Source: Sambucus nigra
Lineage: Eukaryota; Streptophyta; Magnoliopsida; Dipsacales; Adoxaceae
Direction: 5' to 3'
NCBI GenBank assembly: GCA_949130495.1
Contig: OX422216.1
Span: forward strand, 106,275,967 to 106,339,966
DNA: 64,000 bases
The notes beneath the pieces were generated by a model that saw only the letters and a program-made list of their open reading frames with translations, made no database searches and had not been told where the DNA came from. A program made the position numbers and the translations under genes. Positions 46,485 through 58,900 of this stretch are shown here, piece by piece. Position 1 is the first letter of the stretch. The number at the start of each line of letters is the position of its first letter.

Positions 46485-49400
46485 TTATGACCCTTGCTCT
46501 GACCATACTCTCAATCTCTTTGATAATAACCTCCTTGGTCTTAACCATTCTGTTGAAGTGCCTCCCATTTCTTTCCAGCCAAAGGCAATAAATGCTAGTA
46601 GAGAATGCGATACTTCTGATTCTATTAACAAAAACTTAGATCCCCCATAGTTAGTAATGGAATTTTGAACCTCATCATCCCAATTGAACCTTTCTCTATA
46701 CTCTTGGTTCCTATATCTGATCTCCTGCCACACAGACTCCGCAAAACTACACTCATTAAACAGGTGGGCAATGGTCTCTACTTCAAGTTTGCAGCTGCAG
46801 CATAGATTATCCTCAGTTATGCCCCAACTAAAGAGCTTGTCCTTGGTATGTAAATCTTTTTTACAATTCAACCAAAGAATGAAAGCACATTTGGGGATAT
46901 TATTTTTATTCCGGACAACCCTATGCTAGTTTTTTTACAATTCAACCAAATAATGAAAGCACATTTGGGGATATTATTCTTATTCCAGACAATCCTATGC
47001 TAGTTGTTGGCATTAGCAGTAGGGTATAGCTCCCTAGTAGCAGAACCAACAGAAAAGCCAAGGTTTGTGGGAGTCCAAACCACCTCATCTTTAGTTCCCT
47101 GTCTAATGCTAGGCAAGTTAGCATCTCTGATTTCTATTAGTTCCCAAGTAGTTGAGGGCCACCTCCAACTGTTACCATAAATATGATTAACAACCATAAC
47201 TTTGTGGTTGTTGGTTGCATCATAAATGACTTTATCACCATAGAGATCCAATAAAGGTCCATTAGGATGCCTATTATCATACCATATGAAGGTGTCCTGA
47301 CCATTACCAACCTTGTTCTTAATTAAAGGTTTGTCCATCTATCTAAGTTTCATAATCTTCCTCCAACTCTAAGTTGTATCATTTGGAATTGATATGGCCC
47401 AAACACTTCTTCTTTTGAGCTTATATGTGTTGCACCATTTCACCCAAAGGCAGTTTTGTTTACTGCAAATGTTCCATAGCAACTTCATGGTGGCAGTAAC
47501 ATTCCATTTCTCGAGACATTTAATGCCCAAGCCCCCAGCTTCAGTTCTATTATAGAGATCTTTCCAAGCCACCTTAGCACCAGCGTGTCTGAGGTCACTC
47601 CTAGTCCATAAGAAATCCTTCAATAGTTGTTCAATTTTAGCAATAACCCCATGGGTAAAATGAAAAGGCTTGACCAATATAGTTGAATTCCAAAGATCAC
47701 AGACTTGATAAGTTGTAACCTACCAGCATAGCTAAGGTATTTATCATCCCACCCTTAATTCGAGTAGTAATCCTCTTAATCAGCCTATTACAGTCCTCAG
47801 CTCTGAGCCTAGAAGTTATGAGGGCACTCCCAGGTATAAGAAAGGGGTAATGCTGTGAGAGAAATTAAGAAGCTCCTTAATATAATTAATTGTAGCCTCA
47901 TCATTACCATAAGAAAAGAAGTTACTTTTGTTGACATTAGTCTTAAGACCAGTGACATTATACAAGTCATCCACAGCATTCTTGGCGAGGTTGCAAGAGT
48001 TGATGTCTCATCCACAAAGAATGATAAGATCATATGCAAAGCTCAAGTGATTCATCCCCAGCTCCTTGCATTTAGGGTGAAAAGTAAAGCTAGGATCTCT
48101 ACTTGTTCTATCCATGATACACGAGAGAGTTTCCATGACTAAAAGGAATAGGTAAGTTGAAAGTGGATAACCTTACCTCAGACCTTTCTTACCATCAAAT
48201 AACCCATAAAGCTAGACATTTAAGCAAATAGAGAATCTTGTGTTAGTAATACACTCATGGATTCATCCCATAAAGATATAAGGGAAGCCCATGTGCAGGA
48301 GGATCTTGAAGAGGAAATCCTAATTCACAATGTCACAGGACTTCTGAGATTATTTTTCAAAGTACATCTAGGAGGGTTGAGCTTCCTATGATAGTTTCTC
48401 ATTACTTCCTGAAGTAGTAAGATATTATTAGAGATAGATATCTATTCCACAAAGGCTACTTAGCTATGGTTAATAAGACTGGGCATAATAGGTTTCAATC
48501 TCTTAGCAATAATCTTGGAAATGCATTTATAAATGGTATTGCAACACAAAATAGGTCTAAAATCATTCAAGCCAATAGGAGTAGGGACCTTGGGGATGAG
48601 ATCCAAGGCAGTACAGTTCCATTGCCTTCGGAGGTAACTACAATTGAATAAGAATTTGATAGCATTAGTCATAGCACTTCCAACCACATTCTAGTTTTTC
48701 TTAAAGAAAATAGCATTAAAACCATCAGGTCCAGGGGCCTTTTCAAACCTAATGGAGAATATGGCCTCCTTGATTTCTTCATCAATAAATGGGTCAATCA
48801 AAGCTTCCACATGCTCCTCGGAGACTCTCTTCAAAAGCACCTCATTTAAAAGAGGGTAGGATCCACATAGGAGTTGGTGGTGCCAAGCATTCCATAGAAG
48901 TAATTCATTGCAGTATTGGCCACATTTTGATATCCCTCAACAATGATACCATTCCCATCCTTCTTGGTCGTAGCCTTCTTTGCCTTTTTATAGAAAAAGT
49001 GTTGTTCTCATCCCCAAGTTGGATCCATTTCTCTCTAGAGTGTTGTTTATAATAGGATTCCTCTGCATTTCTCAGCTCGAAGTTCTTTTCCTCTGCTTGG
49101 ATTATAGAATTGCCATCATCCCTATCCAACCTGGTTTAAACCTCATCCAGAGCTGCCTTGGCCTCATCCACCCTCCTAGATAAGTAGTTATAAATTTTTT
49201 GTCAAGCTCTTTCAAGTTTGCCTTACGTTTCTTCATCTTTTCGCTTAACTGAATCATAGGATTACCCCCGTCATTAACAGACTAAGAATGTAAGAGAGTC
49301 TCATGGAAATCATCATGGGCCATCCAAAAGTTATGGAATTTAAAAGGTTTGGGTCAATACTCTTCCGGAGGGGAAAGGATAATGATGATAGGAGAATGAT

Positions 49401-50074
49401 CAGACATCCCATGTGGCATTAAAATAGCTTGAGATTCTGGGAACCCATAAAGACAAACATCATTGTGTAAGACTCTATCCAATCTCGATTATACATTATC
49501 ATGTCCCAAACATCTCTTATTCAAGGTAAACTTAAGTCCATTAGTCACCATATCCTCAACTTGAAGGTCATTAATGCACTGGTCGAAATCCGCAGTATCT
49601 TCTAAGTCAATACCATGAAGCCCCTTTTCTTCATGAGACCTAACCACATTAAAGTCCCCAATTAACACCCACAGTTGTTCATTCACAATCCCATTATTCA
49701 ACCTCAAAAACTCCCACAACTAAAGCCAGGTAAATTATCCCCATAAATTAAGGAAACAAAAAAGTTGTTGTCTCTCCCACCGATGTCCAATTTGCACGGC
49801 ATAGCTTGTTGGTGAGATTGGACCAGCTGGACGTTCACACTATTAGGATTCCATATTATAATAACTCTAGCTACCCCACCCCATCAGGGAAATTATCAAT
49901 GCATTTCCAATTAAAAAAATAATTGTTCTTGACATTGATTAGGTTGTTTCTTCTCACCTTAGTTTCAAGTAAGCACACCAAATCCAACTTATTATCTTTA
50001 ATGAGTTTATTCACTTCTTGTTGTTTATGAGGGGAATCGATACCCCTTATGTTCCAAGAGCCTAACTTGATCAT
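46485..50074 (-). pseudogene. LINE4 ORF2: endonuclease / reverse transcriptase / zf-RVT, broken
   Basis: Starts MIKLGSWNIRGIDSPHKQQE. Endonuclease motifs LLETKV, IGDFNVVR (near 49660) and SDHSPII (near 49400) are intact. In the RT, LRQGDP reads LR-stop-GYP (near 48175), and the active site FADD reads FAYD (near 48030), so the first catalytic Asp is Tyr. A TGA directly follows in C-G-stop-D-I-N-S, at the same codon as the stop at 18013 in LINE2. The connection region 47677-47369 (LWNICSKQNCLWVKWCNTYKL) and GNGQDTFIWYDN (near 47310) follow. The zf-RVT region carries a 74-bp tandem duplication (46863-47006), and the C-terminus is 46871-46485. Confidence 0.9.
46863..47006. repeat. Tandem duplication within LINE4
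   Basis: The unit starting acaattcaaccaaa at 46863 is repeated from 46937 (period 74), diverged at only a few bases. It doubles the segment encoding IPKCAFILWLNCK and breaks the frame. Confidence 0.93.
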
Positions 50075-50089
50075 CTAGGCCCCTTCCCT

Positions 50090-51758
50090 TTCTTCCTTGC
50101 CCTACTCTTCCCCCCAAAGTTAACTATATGATTTCCTATTCCTAAGTTTTTCCCCACAAGCTCATCAACCGCCTTAACTCGCCTAGATAGAGCAGTGGGT
50201 TCAGGGGTCACCTCCAGCTCACTCTCACTCTCCATAGCACTGAAAGAGTTGGAAGTGGTAATAGTGGAAATGCTCCCTATATCTCTTGGTTGCATCTCAG
50301 CACTCACCCCTTCCTTCATACTGGTATCAGATGGTTCCCCCACCTTCTTAATATAAGTCCTTCCTTCTTCAATTGTATTAATCATCAACTATTTATTCGC
50401 TGCACTTTTTATTACCATCCAAATCGATGATGGCAGTATCAGTGGCGACAATGTTTGTTTATTGAATTTCCTTCTCCTTCCAAATGCGTTTAACCTTAGT
50501 ACACTTATTGATAGAGTGACCGAAAGAAATGCAATGAGAACAGACATGGGGTAGACATTGATATTCAATATTATTACTAGCATTATTACCATCCTCCAAT
50601 ATAATATCCACCGATTTAGGGTAGATTGTTTGTGCCTCAATATTCACACAAACTCTCGCATAACTAATGTGATTCATATCTTCAGTGTTGGTATCAGCAT
50701 ATAGGGGAACTCCAACAGCACTATCAATGTAACTCAACCCTTCTGCAATCCAATATTGCATTGGAGTGTTATGGAATTTAACCCAAACAGGGACTTTCTC
50801 GTCTATTGACCTATCGAGATTAAAATTAGGCTACTATTTTTGTAGCATTACAGGGTGACCTACCATATTCCAAGGGCCATTTTCCTCGACATCATCTCTA
50901 CATGTAATATTGTCAAACTTGAAAAAGAAGAAACCTTGTTCATGGGAGATAACTTGAGAAACTCTGAACTTATCCCATAATTTATGAGCCAAGTTGTTAA
51001 CCATATAGAATGGGAGACGTCTTCCAAGAAAGAAACCCACATAACTACTCTCCCATTTGGCATGGCCGATTTTTGCAACTTCTTTTGGAGGTTTCACAAG
51101 AATTCCATCCTCACTCACAACTGGTTTGTGGTAGGTGAATTTGAACTTCATCTCTCTCCTCTCAACCACAACTGAGCTCCAGGTTTTGATTCCACTAGTG
51201 TTCCCTACACTATTATAAATCCCCCCATTAATTGGTTGCCCCATTTGCTCCTTGGTACTTGCCTCATTACTAGAACCATGTTTCTTCACCAATATTGGGT
51301 TATCCAGTCTCTTGTTTAATTATTCGAGATAAAGGCATCCCCACGTAGAATATTCTCGTGAGTATAGAAAATGGTCCCATGTTTCCCTGTTGGTTGTTAC
51401 GTGGCCACAACAGGTTGGTCCTCCCCCCTTTGAATATTCCTTTGATACTGGGGCCATCCCTAAGCTTAGTAGTCCCGCTCTCACCACTATTAATAATCTC
51501 TTCATGCGTGAAACCTTTGCTCAGGAAGAAACTTAGGTATAGGTTTTTCTCTTCATTCAGATCTTTTAGTCTATCAACATCGGCTAAATCTATGGAGCTA
51601 CCAGCATGCACATCCATAATGGAATGTCCTTCAACAGCACCAGCACTAGAAAGTATGGGAAGGCAAACACCAACCAAAGTGTCATCAAGAATTTGTCCTT
51701 CTTCAACTTCAACCAAAATAGCTAAACTGGTGGTCGGGGGTGGTGTGGAGGCGCCCAT
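50090..51758 (-). pseudogene. LINE4 ORF1: DUF4283 / zinc-knuckle protein, broken
   Basis: Starts MGASTPPPTTS. It contains VEEGQILDD and LNEEKNLYLSFFLSKGFTHEE near 51540 and stops at 51300. The next piece (51292-50834) holds the DUF4283 region: LVKPPKEVAKIGHAKWESSYVGFFLGRRLPF and GPWNMVGHPVMLQK. After a further stop or shift, the piece 50761-50459 has ISYARVCVNIEAQ and a complete zinc knuckle C-S-H-C-x4-H-x4-C near 50540-50500. This is the only intact knuckle among the LINE copies here. The acidic tail (50388-50071) overlaps the ORF2 start by a few bases. The best preserved ORF1 in the window, but still in four pieces. Confidence 0.83.
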
Positions 51759-51890
51759 AGTATCAGGCGGAGAAGGTTACATCTGAGGTGTGGTGGGGTT
51801 GGGGGTGCTTGGAGGAAAGGAGTTGGAGGTTGTGTTTGGGTAGAGAGATTTTAGAGAGAAGGAGGATAATTTTAGGTGTTCTTTAGCTTT

Positions 51891-51901
51891 AATGTTGGGA
51901 A
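51891..51901. repeat. Target-site duplication of LINE4, right
   Basis: aatgttgggaa. Pairs with 46222-46232. Confidence 0.65.
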
Positions 51902-52904
51902 TTTTAAGCCTTTTTGGAGTTCAAACCGATCTATCAACTCAAAATATGGTTTCCTATAAACTAGGGTCAGCATCCCCTGAGCCATTGGTTCATATATTTC
52001 ATGGATGAGATCCATAATCTCATTTCTCCCAACTCCCCCACACAGTTTCCTATTTTTTGAAGCAATTATCTGATTTATTAAGGGAGTTGGTTGCACTAAT
52101 GGTGTTGGCACTTGTGGAGGCACATTTTGTTGTGCTTGATAGGTTAGAGGCTGAGAAACTTGGCTAATTTGGTTGTCAAGTCTCCTGTTGTTCCCCAAAC
52201 CCCCGAGTTCTTGTTCGAACACGGGATTATTGATAATCCCATAGTTCGAAGAACTTAGGAAGCCTATATTAGCCACATTTTAGTATGGCCTTGTTCTTCC
52301 TATCTCTCGAAGAGATGCTCACCTTATTGGGTTATTGTAACCCAGTTGTTAATATATGGTCCCACACTTTCCATTGGGTCGTTGATATCTAGACCAGTGG
52401 CATTAGGGTATCCTCATATTCTTAGGTTATTTTTAAAGTTGGTTTCACTAGTATTAGGTCAATAATAGACATGATGGTAAGGAATGGGTTGAGTGGTTGG
52501 GCTCACACCAAACTGCAATGAATATCCCAAACCATTAGACACTATATTAACAGGTGTATAGAACCTGCTTGTTACTATGGTGATCATAGCGTTAATATTC
52601 TACATTATGTTCCCATGATGATTAAAGATTGGATTTAGCTGGTTGACCAATTGATTTGGGCATTTGTGGGTGCATTAACAACACGTGTGTTGTGAATATT
52701 CTTAACTTTTGGAGCCTTTGACATATTTAGATCTTGATTATGAGCATTTGGACCCAACTCATGGATTTTTTTTAACCATCGTTTACTTTGTTGTGGTAAT
52801 ATACTGGCTGGTTAAGCTAATTTCACCAACATTTTCATTTGCATCCGCACTTTTATGTGTCCTAGTCGTTTCAAACACCAATTCAGCACTGAAAGTCCCA
52901 TCGG
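51902..52904 (-). pseudogene. Gypsy gag remnant, N-terminal part (split by LINE4)
   Basis: A 134-codon piece (52276-51872) runs from a Gln/Pro-rich segment (QAQQNVPPQVPTPLVQP) to MDLIHEIYEPMA and LVYRKPYFELIDRFELQKGLKFPTL. This is the plant gypsy gag pattern (a TP-x-YRKPYP-x3-D block followed by FP-x-F). Its frame continues at 46232 with GDEIQS. Upstream (52285-52904) is degraded sequence with no clear frame. The piece is cut at 52904 by the next LTR element, so this old element was hit at least twice. Confidence 0.7.
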
Positions 52905-54013
52905 GCGTGTGTAATACCCCGTATTTTTATGGCTTTTAAAATTAGGGATTTATTAAATTTAATTGAGTTATTAATTTAATATTAATCCAAAATTTTATTT
53001 TAAATATTTACTAGCGTGACGAGAGTTAGTAATTATTGGAAATTTGTTGAATATTACCAGATGAGTAAAGTAATATATGAGATTGATTTTATTAATATCG
53101 TCACGAGTGAATAATATGATAATTATGGAATTTAAGTCAGGACGCGCCTGTGTCGTATCGAAACTATATTAATATTATAAAAGTGAATAAATTATAAGTC
53201 GCCCGTATGGTCGTTTCGAGTGCGCCAATGTATTCGAAAGGGTTGAGATAGTTAGAAAAGTGTACCCGTGGATTTATTTTGGGTCTCGGGACATTTTTAG
53301 GCCTAATCGGTAACCCGGGAGGGCATTTTGGTAATTTATATTACCTACAAAAATTAGAGAAGTATGTCAGGTGTTAGAGGTTGTCTTCTAGGGTTAGAAC
53401 CTGCATATTTCACATAGGCCATTATAGGAGGTAGGTGAGGAACTTCCCAAGGCTAGAGCCACCATAGTTGCACCATTTTCTCCACAAATACCGCCGGAGT
53501 GTAGATCGGAGGAATGAGAACATAACCACATCATCAAATCTCAGAAATTCAAACTCATATTCTCGGGCAAGTATTTATCTTGTTGTTCTTGAAGTTGAAA
53601 TTCCATCCATGTTAAAATAGGAAATTCAATTATAAGTTTTATGGAGAACAATTGTGAATTGGAAGACTAGAACTCATATAATGGAATAGAATCATGCTAG
53701 ACTGATGCCCTCATCACATATAGAACATTTATTGCGAATTTGAATGAGAATTAGAGGAAGAAATCTGGAAATATTATATAGTTCTTGAAAGAATATGGAT
53801 AAATAGGGTTTGAGACGAATTCATGTAGCCACCCATTTAATGATGATTCCTTAATGAATTTCCCTAGATTTTACGTTAGAAATTGTTCATACCTACTGCT
53901 ATAACGTTTAAAATGTTTGGTTGGGAGTTTGGGACATTTTAATGGAGGTTTTGATAATTAAAATGGAAGAAACCCGTAGGCTTGATATGCAGATTTTCTG
54001 GGCAAATAACTGC

Positions 54014-54094
54014 TCGATCGATCGATCGACTCAAGAATGTTGATCGATCAACTCAAGAATATCGACCGATCGATTCTTTTTATCGATCGATCGA
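54014..54094. repeat. GATC-palindrome tract in 5' LTR
   Basis: Units of tcgatcgatcgactcaaga type, about two and a half copies, each made of overlapping ATCGAT/CGATCG palindromes. The counterpart at 61109-61209 has one more unit. Confidence 0.9.
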
Positions 54095-55336
54095 CTCATT
54101 CTGGATTATTGACTTTTGTCCCTCCTATCGATTAATCCAACCCTAATCTATGAGAACCTTTGGGCATAACTAAATACCATAATGGGACATTCGAAGGACC
54201 AGTATGATTGTGGGAAAGGTCTGGGTGACATGATTTTTATACGAGATGTAACCGTGGGGGTCACGAGGGTATAAAATGGGATAAGATCGCGTGTATGAGA
54301 AATTAGGTCTTGTGAGAATTAAGGAAGACTTAGACCAGTAGAGCAGTGAGGGTGCAGCTATTGATTTTATGTTTATCGAGAGGATAAACTTCGAGAGTCA
54401 AAAAGTACTTAAGGACTTGTAATAATTAAGAGAATAAAAAGAGTGATTTACTTATACGTAAAACGCGAGCGTTATATGTTACGCATGGCTAGAAAATGTT
54501 ATAGGTCATGGGCGTACCTAGCTGATTAATGTAAATATATATAAGAGTGCATGTATATATATATATTAGTTGAATATCTATGTTTAATCATACCCTCTCT
54601 ACTTGCTATCACGGAGGTTTTCGCGCCAGGACAGTCTTATTCTGATATGACCATTATGGGGGATATTGACTCGTACCCTAGAACATAGGATCCTTGGTAC
54701 AAGCTATCTGAGAATGATAGACAGACGGTCCTAAAAGACGTGAGGGTATGTACTGACCTCTTAGTGACTTAGAACTATGCTTCGCCTCCAATATGTGTAT
54801 TTTGTGTTAATACCGTTCGCGAGTGAATCTGAACTAGTATTCCCCTCATTTGTATGAGAGGTATAGGGACTTGATAGCCGAGTATGCCAGAACCATAGAT
54901 TTTATGTGGGGTGCCGATTAGTATCTATATTGTATGAGTGATTAATATATATATATATATATGTGCATATACCTGGAATTCTTCTATTGTATGTGTAAGT
55001 AGATAAATATTTAATAAATGCTCCTAAACATAGTAAATGTTTGAGATTTCATTGTGATACTGAGATATGCATAACTGACTTAAATAATCCTTAATGAGAT
55101 GACATTTTAAATGAATAATAGACATACGGTCTCGTGAATCAGAATTTATGGGATGGGAATTGGGTTAGACTTATGAGTCATTAGAGTAGTACGATATGCG
55201 TGCACACTAGATGAGAGGTTAGAATTCTCAAGAGAGTAATATCAACTTATAAGCATTTTAAATACTTGCAAAACTATTTTTTTTAAACTGTTTTATACTC
55301 GGTCTCTGACCCATTTCCTATGATCTTTTCTCTCTC

Positions 55337-55339
<3 letters not shown>

Positions 55340-55424
<85 letters not shown>
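55340..55424. repeat. (TA)n microsatellite
   Basis: About 42 TA units near the 3' side of the 5' LTR. Confidence 0.97.
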
Positions 55425-55428
<4 letters not shown>

Positions 55429-55968
55429 TACAGGTGCCCATCCAGATGGGCGTCAAGCTTGAATCTTTGGACTGTTGACATGCTGCAGCTAGTGTGGGAG
55501 TTGCAGGTCTTTGCAGTAGATGACTTCATCTTTGTCTTCTCAGTATTTCATTTAGTTCTCCCTAGATAGGGCATGTGTCTCCCATTTCCAGTTTATTCTA
55601 GTTCAAAGAGATTTGTACTTTTGATTAATTCCAGTATTCTATTGTAGTTGGGATTTCTTATGATTACTACATTGTCCTTCGATTTAGGACATTTTATTTG
55701 GATTGGTTTATCTTGTATGTTCTTTCATTGGATGGTTTGGTTTTAATATAATCATTTGTATTCGTGAAAAATGGTTTCATAGCTTATGATAATAATCGGA
55801 CTTAATTTATAAGATAAAATGTTTTGACATTTAGCTTAATTTTTCTTAGGTGATTAATAAAGAAAATTGTTTTTCGACAATGATGCTAAGAATGAACCAA
55901 CCGAACACTTTGAGTTAATTTAATAAAGGACTGATCACCCGGTATTTAATTAGGTGGGTGGTCACAGG

Positions 55969-55980
55969 TGGTATCAGAGC
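55969..55980 (+). promoter_or_regulatory. Primer binding site (tRNA-iMet)
   Basis: tggtatcagagc, two bases after the LTR. It is the exact complement of the 3' end of plant initiator tRNA-Met and primes minus-strand DNA synthesis. Confidence 0.95.
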
Positions 55981-58900
55981 ATCAGGTTCTAGTGTCCTTT
56001 AGGATATGTGCGGCATATTATGCTTCTAGCGTAGCTTTCTTTGATATAGAGCCCTATGTTTAGGATTGTTGATTTCTTTGGTGAGATTTCATTCTCCTCC
56101 TATCACGTATATATTAGTGAATCTTATTTGCATTCGAACATGTTTGAATAATGAAGTATGGCAGATGAGGGACATTGGGCGAGTAGTGGGAGGCCGGGCT
56201 TAGTGAGGTTCTGAAGTATGTTAGAGGATGATCACGGTAGTCGAGGTCACCCCTTTTATGGAACGAGAGGTTAGGACTATAAAGACGGCTAGGGCACAGC
56301 CTACGATTTCCAAGTGATGCTATAGTCGAAAGTGAGGCCGAATTAGACTCACCGAACATGGTAGGACAGGGAAAGAGTCACACAAAGCATTTATAAGAAC
56401 CGTCGGTGGAAATTCTAGAAACGCAGAAATTATGTGTGTTAACCAACGAATAATATATATCCAAAGGCTTGGGCATATGACAGAGTGTGGCTAACTAAAA
56501 GTGAAAATTTGGGGAAAAATTTTTCTTGACTCGTCGAAAAAAAGTTATAATGGTAGGATTCATCCCCCACTTTTATAAGTGGAATTCTATGTCTATAAAA
56601 GGATCTTAGGTACAGTTTGACCACAGGTTCCTTCATCAGATGTTCAGGATAAGATGTGAACGTGTTCTGAACTCATCACCAGAAGGCCGGACAGAGGTCC
56701 ATGTGTGAAACTTAATTTAATTATTTACCGAGTCTCGTGCCAGAAGAAGTAGATACAAATGGAGAAGAGGATCTCAAGAGGGAAATCAACTCGTAAGAAA
56801 AGTTTACAACACTTTAAGATAATTCTACTGGGCATTTGACCCACATGGTGGCAACGTCACACATTGTTCATAGTGATGTTAACGTCTTTATGTGGGAACC
56901 TGAAAGAACTAAAGAATTTAGTCAGAGAATAAGATTGGGCAAAACGGTGTTAGTAAAACACCACATGGTGAGACCTATGAGGGGACCCATTTAAATGATT
57001 CGGATAGTTGAATTCTTACCGAGCGATGGTGAATTTAGTAAGGGTTATTTAAGCCAATAGCATGTTCCTTTAGGCCAACAAAGCTAAGGGAACAATAGGG
57101 CTAGCCATAAGGAATTGGGCCTACCAAAGTTCGAGAGAAGAATAACCCTAAAATGGTTAGTATGACCAGTGATAAGTGGATTATGCATAGAAGTATTTTG
57201 TGGAGAGCGAAACCACATGCATTAATTTTTCCCAAAGCGAGTAAAGGGTACAAGAACATGGTGCCTAGTAAAGGGAAACAATTAAAGTAGTTTTTGTTTT
57301 GATTCGGACAGGCGTGTTACGTTCGGAAACCATTTGAGCAGCCAAGGCGATTGGCAAAGTAGAAGTATGAGTTTTATCCTCGGAGGATGAAACGTGTCTT
57401 ATGTGACACGAGCGAGTCACTACATTTTGTTTATTGCTAGATTTGCAAGTGAGACGAGGTTAATGCGTATATCTATAACGTTATTATTATGTGAATATTT
57501 TCACTAGTGTAGCGGGATTATTTTTAGCCGCGGAGGATGAATGGGTGTATTAATAGTGTTATATACTTTATTGAGATTACTCGTCTTAGTGATTCATTAT
57601 ACGGGAATGATATTATCCAGATTATGGTTTTATAAGAATGGTTAAAACGATAGTGGGTAGTGATTGCAAGGCTATCGGGGTTGCTGACCTAGTGCAACAT
57701 GTTTTGTTCTGACGAGACCTCACCTGCGAGAGGGTCGGGCTCGCACTCATATTATATATTATAGAGGCTTCGGATGGTATAGTGGTCTTGAGATATTTGA
57801 TCCCGGCGTGTGTAGGGACTTTGTTGCTATGATTCAGTGTGTATTGGGTTTACTGTTGAACGGAAAGATTTAACTCATTATTATGTTTAGCGCTCATGAC
57901 TTAGTGATAGGAGGAGCGCATTGTTATATTTATCCTTTAGAAATGTGGAAGTTAAGACTTATATTCATATGTTTGGTAATTGGATTTCGAGAGTCCCGAT
58001 TGTATATGAACGAGGTTTATGGAATGTGATTACCACCAATACTGAGCGATAGTACAATTGGTGGAAAGTTCTTTATTTTAGTACAATTGCAGGAGGAGAT
58101 GTAGATTTTCTGTCAAGAGACGGAATAGAAGGGTACAGGTTATGGACGGAGGACCCAATGGATTTCGATAATCGACAACGCTAGGTAGTAGTGTATGGGG
58201 GTTCCTTATTTGGATTTCGCTTTGCGAGACATCCCACGCATGAAACTTAGCGTAAGGTTGGAAGTAGAGAGATGTTTGGTCATTAGTCCATGAGTTCGGT
58301 ACCTCGGTCATCATAGGAGACGGTAATTATGACTATAGGTTAGAGTTAAGTAATGATTTAAGGTCAGTGGAGCCGATTGTGTGGTAAGGAAACATTGAAA
58401 GTTTTGTTTTATCACCACAAGTTGAAGGGTGGAACGATGATAAGGAAGATTTAAAATTTCAATTTCCAGGGTGATTGAGAGTACCCAAGTGTTGTAACCA
58501 CATTGTCAACACAAGGAAAATAAAGAATTGGGTATTATGTGTGAAGAGTATGTGATGCTTGCACTAGTATGCGCGATTTATAGGGTGTGTGGGCATCCTG
58601 ATTAGCTGTAGCTAGAATCATGCCAGTTGAATGGACGTGGGAATAGGCACGTGGAATATATGTTTGTGAGAGTAACATAACGAAGTGGAACTGGTAGAGT
58701 GGATAAAGCGTGGTGTGAAGGAAGATAATCCATATATACGTGTGCGATCAGAGTAGCACACACGAATTTAGTTGGAAGGCTAAGGGAAGCCATTTAAAAA
58801 GGGGTATTCCTTGAGAATGATAAAATTTAACTATTATGGAAAAACACTCGGAGCGGAGTTTTACCTAGTCAAGTGTTGAGAGCGACTTGCGCGTAGGTTG

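Larger units (their letters stand above)
46233..51890 (-). mobile_element. Full-length plant L1-type LINE (LINE4)
   Basis: A 5.66-kb minus-strand LINE from its poly-A (plus-strand T run 46234-46241) to a 5' leader containing cctccttctctctaaaat. It has ORF1, ORF2 and near-matching 11-bp flanking duplications. It interrupts a gypsy gag whose reading frame resumes on the other side. Protein sequence is very close to LINE2: CSHCISFGHSINK in ORF1 and MIKLGSWNIRG at the start of ORF2 are shared. Stops, frameshifts and a mutated RT active site make it dead. Confidence 0.9.
52910..55966 (+). repeat. 5' LTR (3057 bp)
   Basis: Aligns with 60138-63111. It keeps a 146-bp segment (53494-53639) missing from the 3' LTR. 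GATC-palindrome tract at 54014-54094. (TA)n at 55340-55424 directly precedes the conserved 'tgtattacaggtgccca' block. Confidence 0.93.

Noticed and set aside
51358..51786. 142-codon plus-strand open frame rich in Ser/Pro/Leu
   Set aside because: Opposite strand of LINE4 ORF1 (conserved NEEKN.Y..F.SKGF motif on the minus strand), so it is a shadow.
54014..54094. GATC-rich spaced repeats considered as a CRISPR-like array
   Set aside because: The units are palindromic tandem copies with near-identical spacers inside an LTR of a plant retrotransposon. There are no cas genes and no unique spacers.
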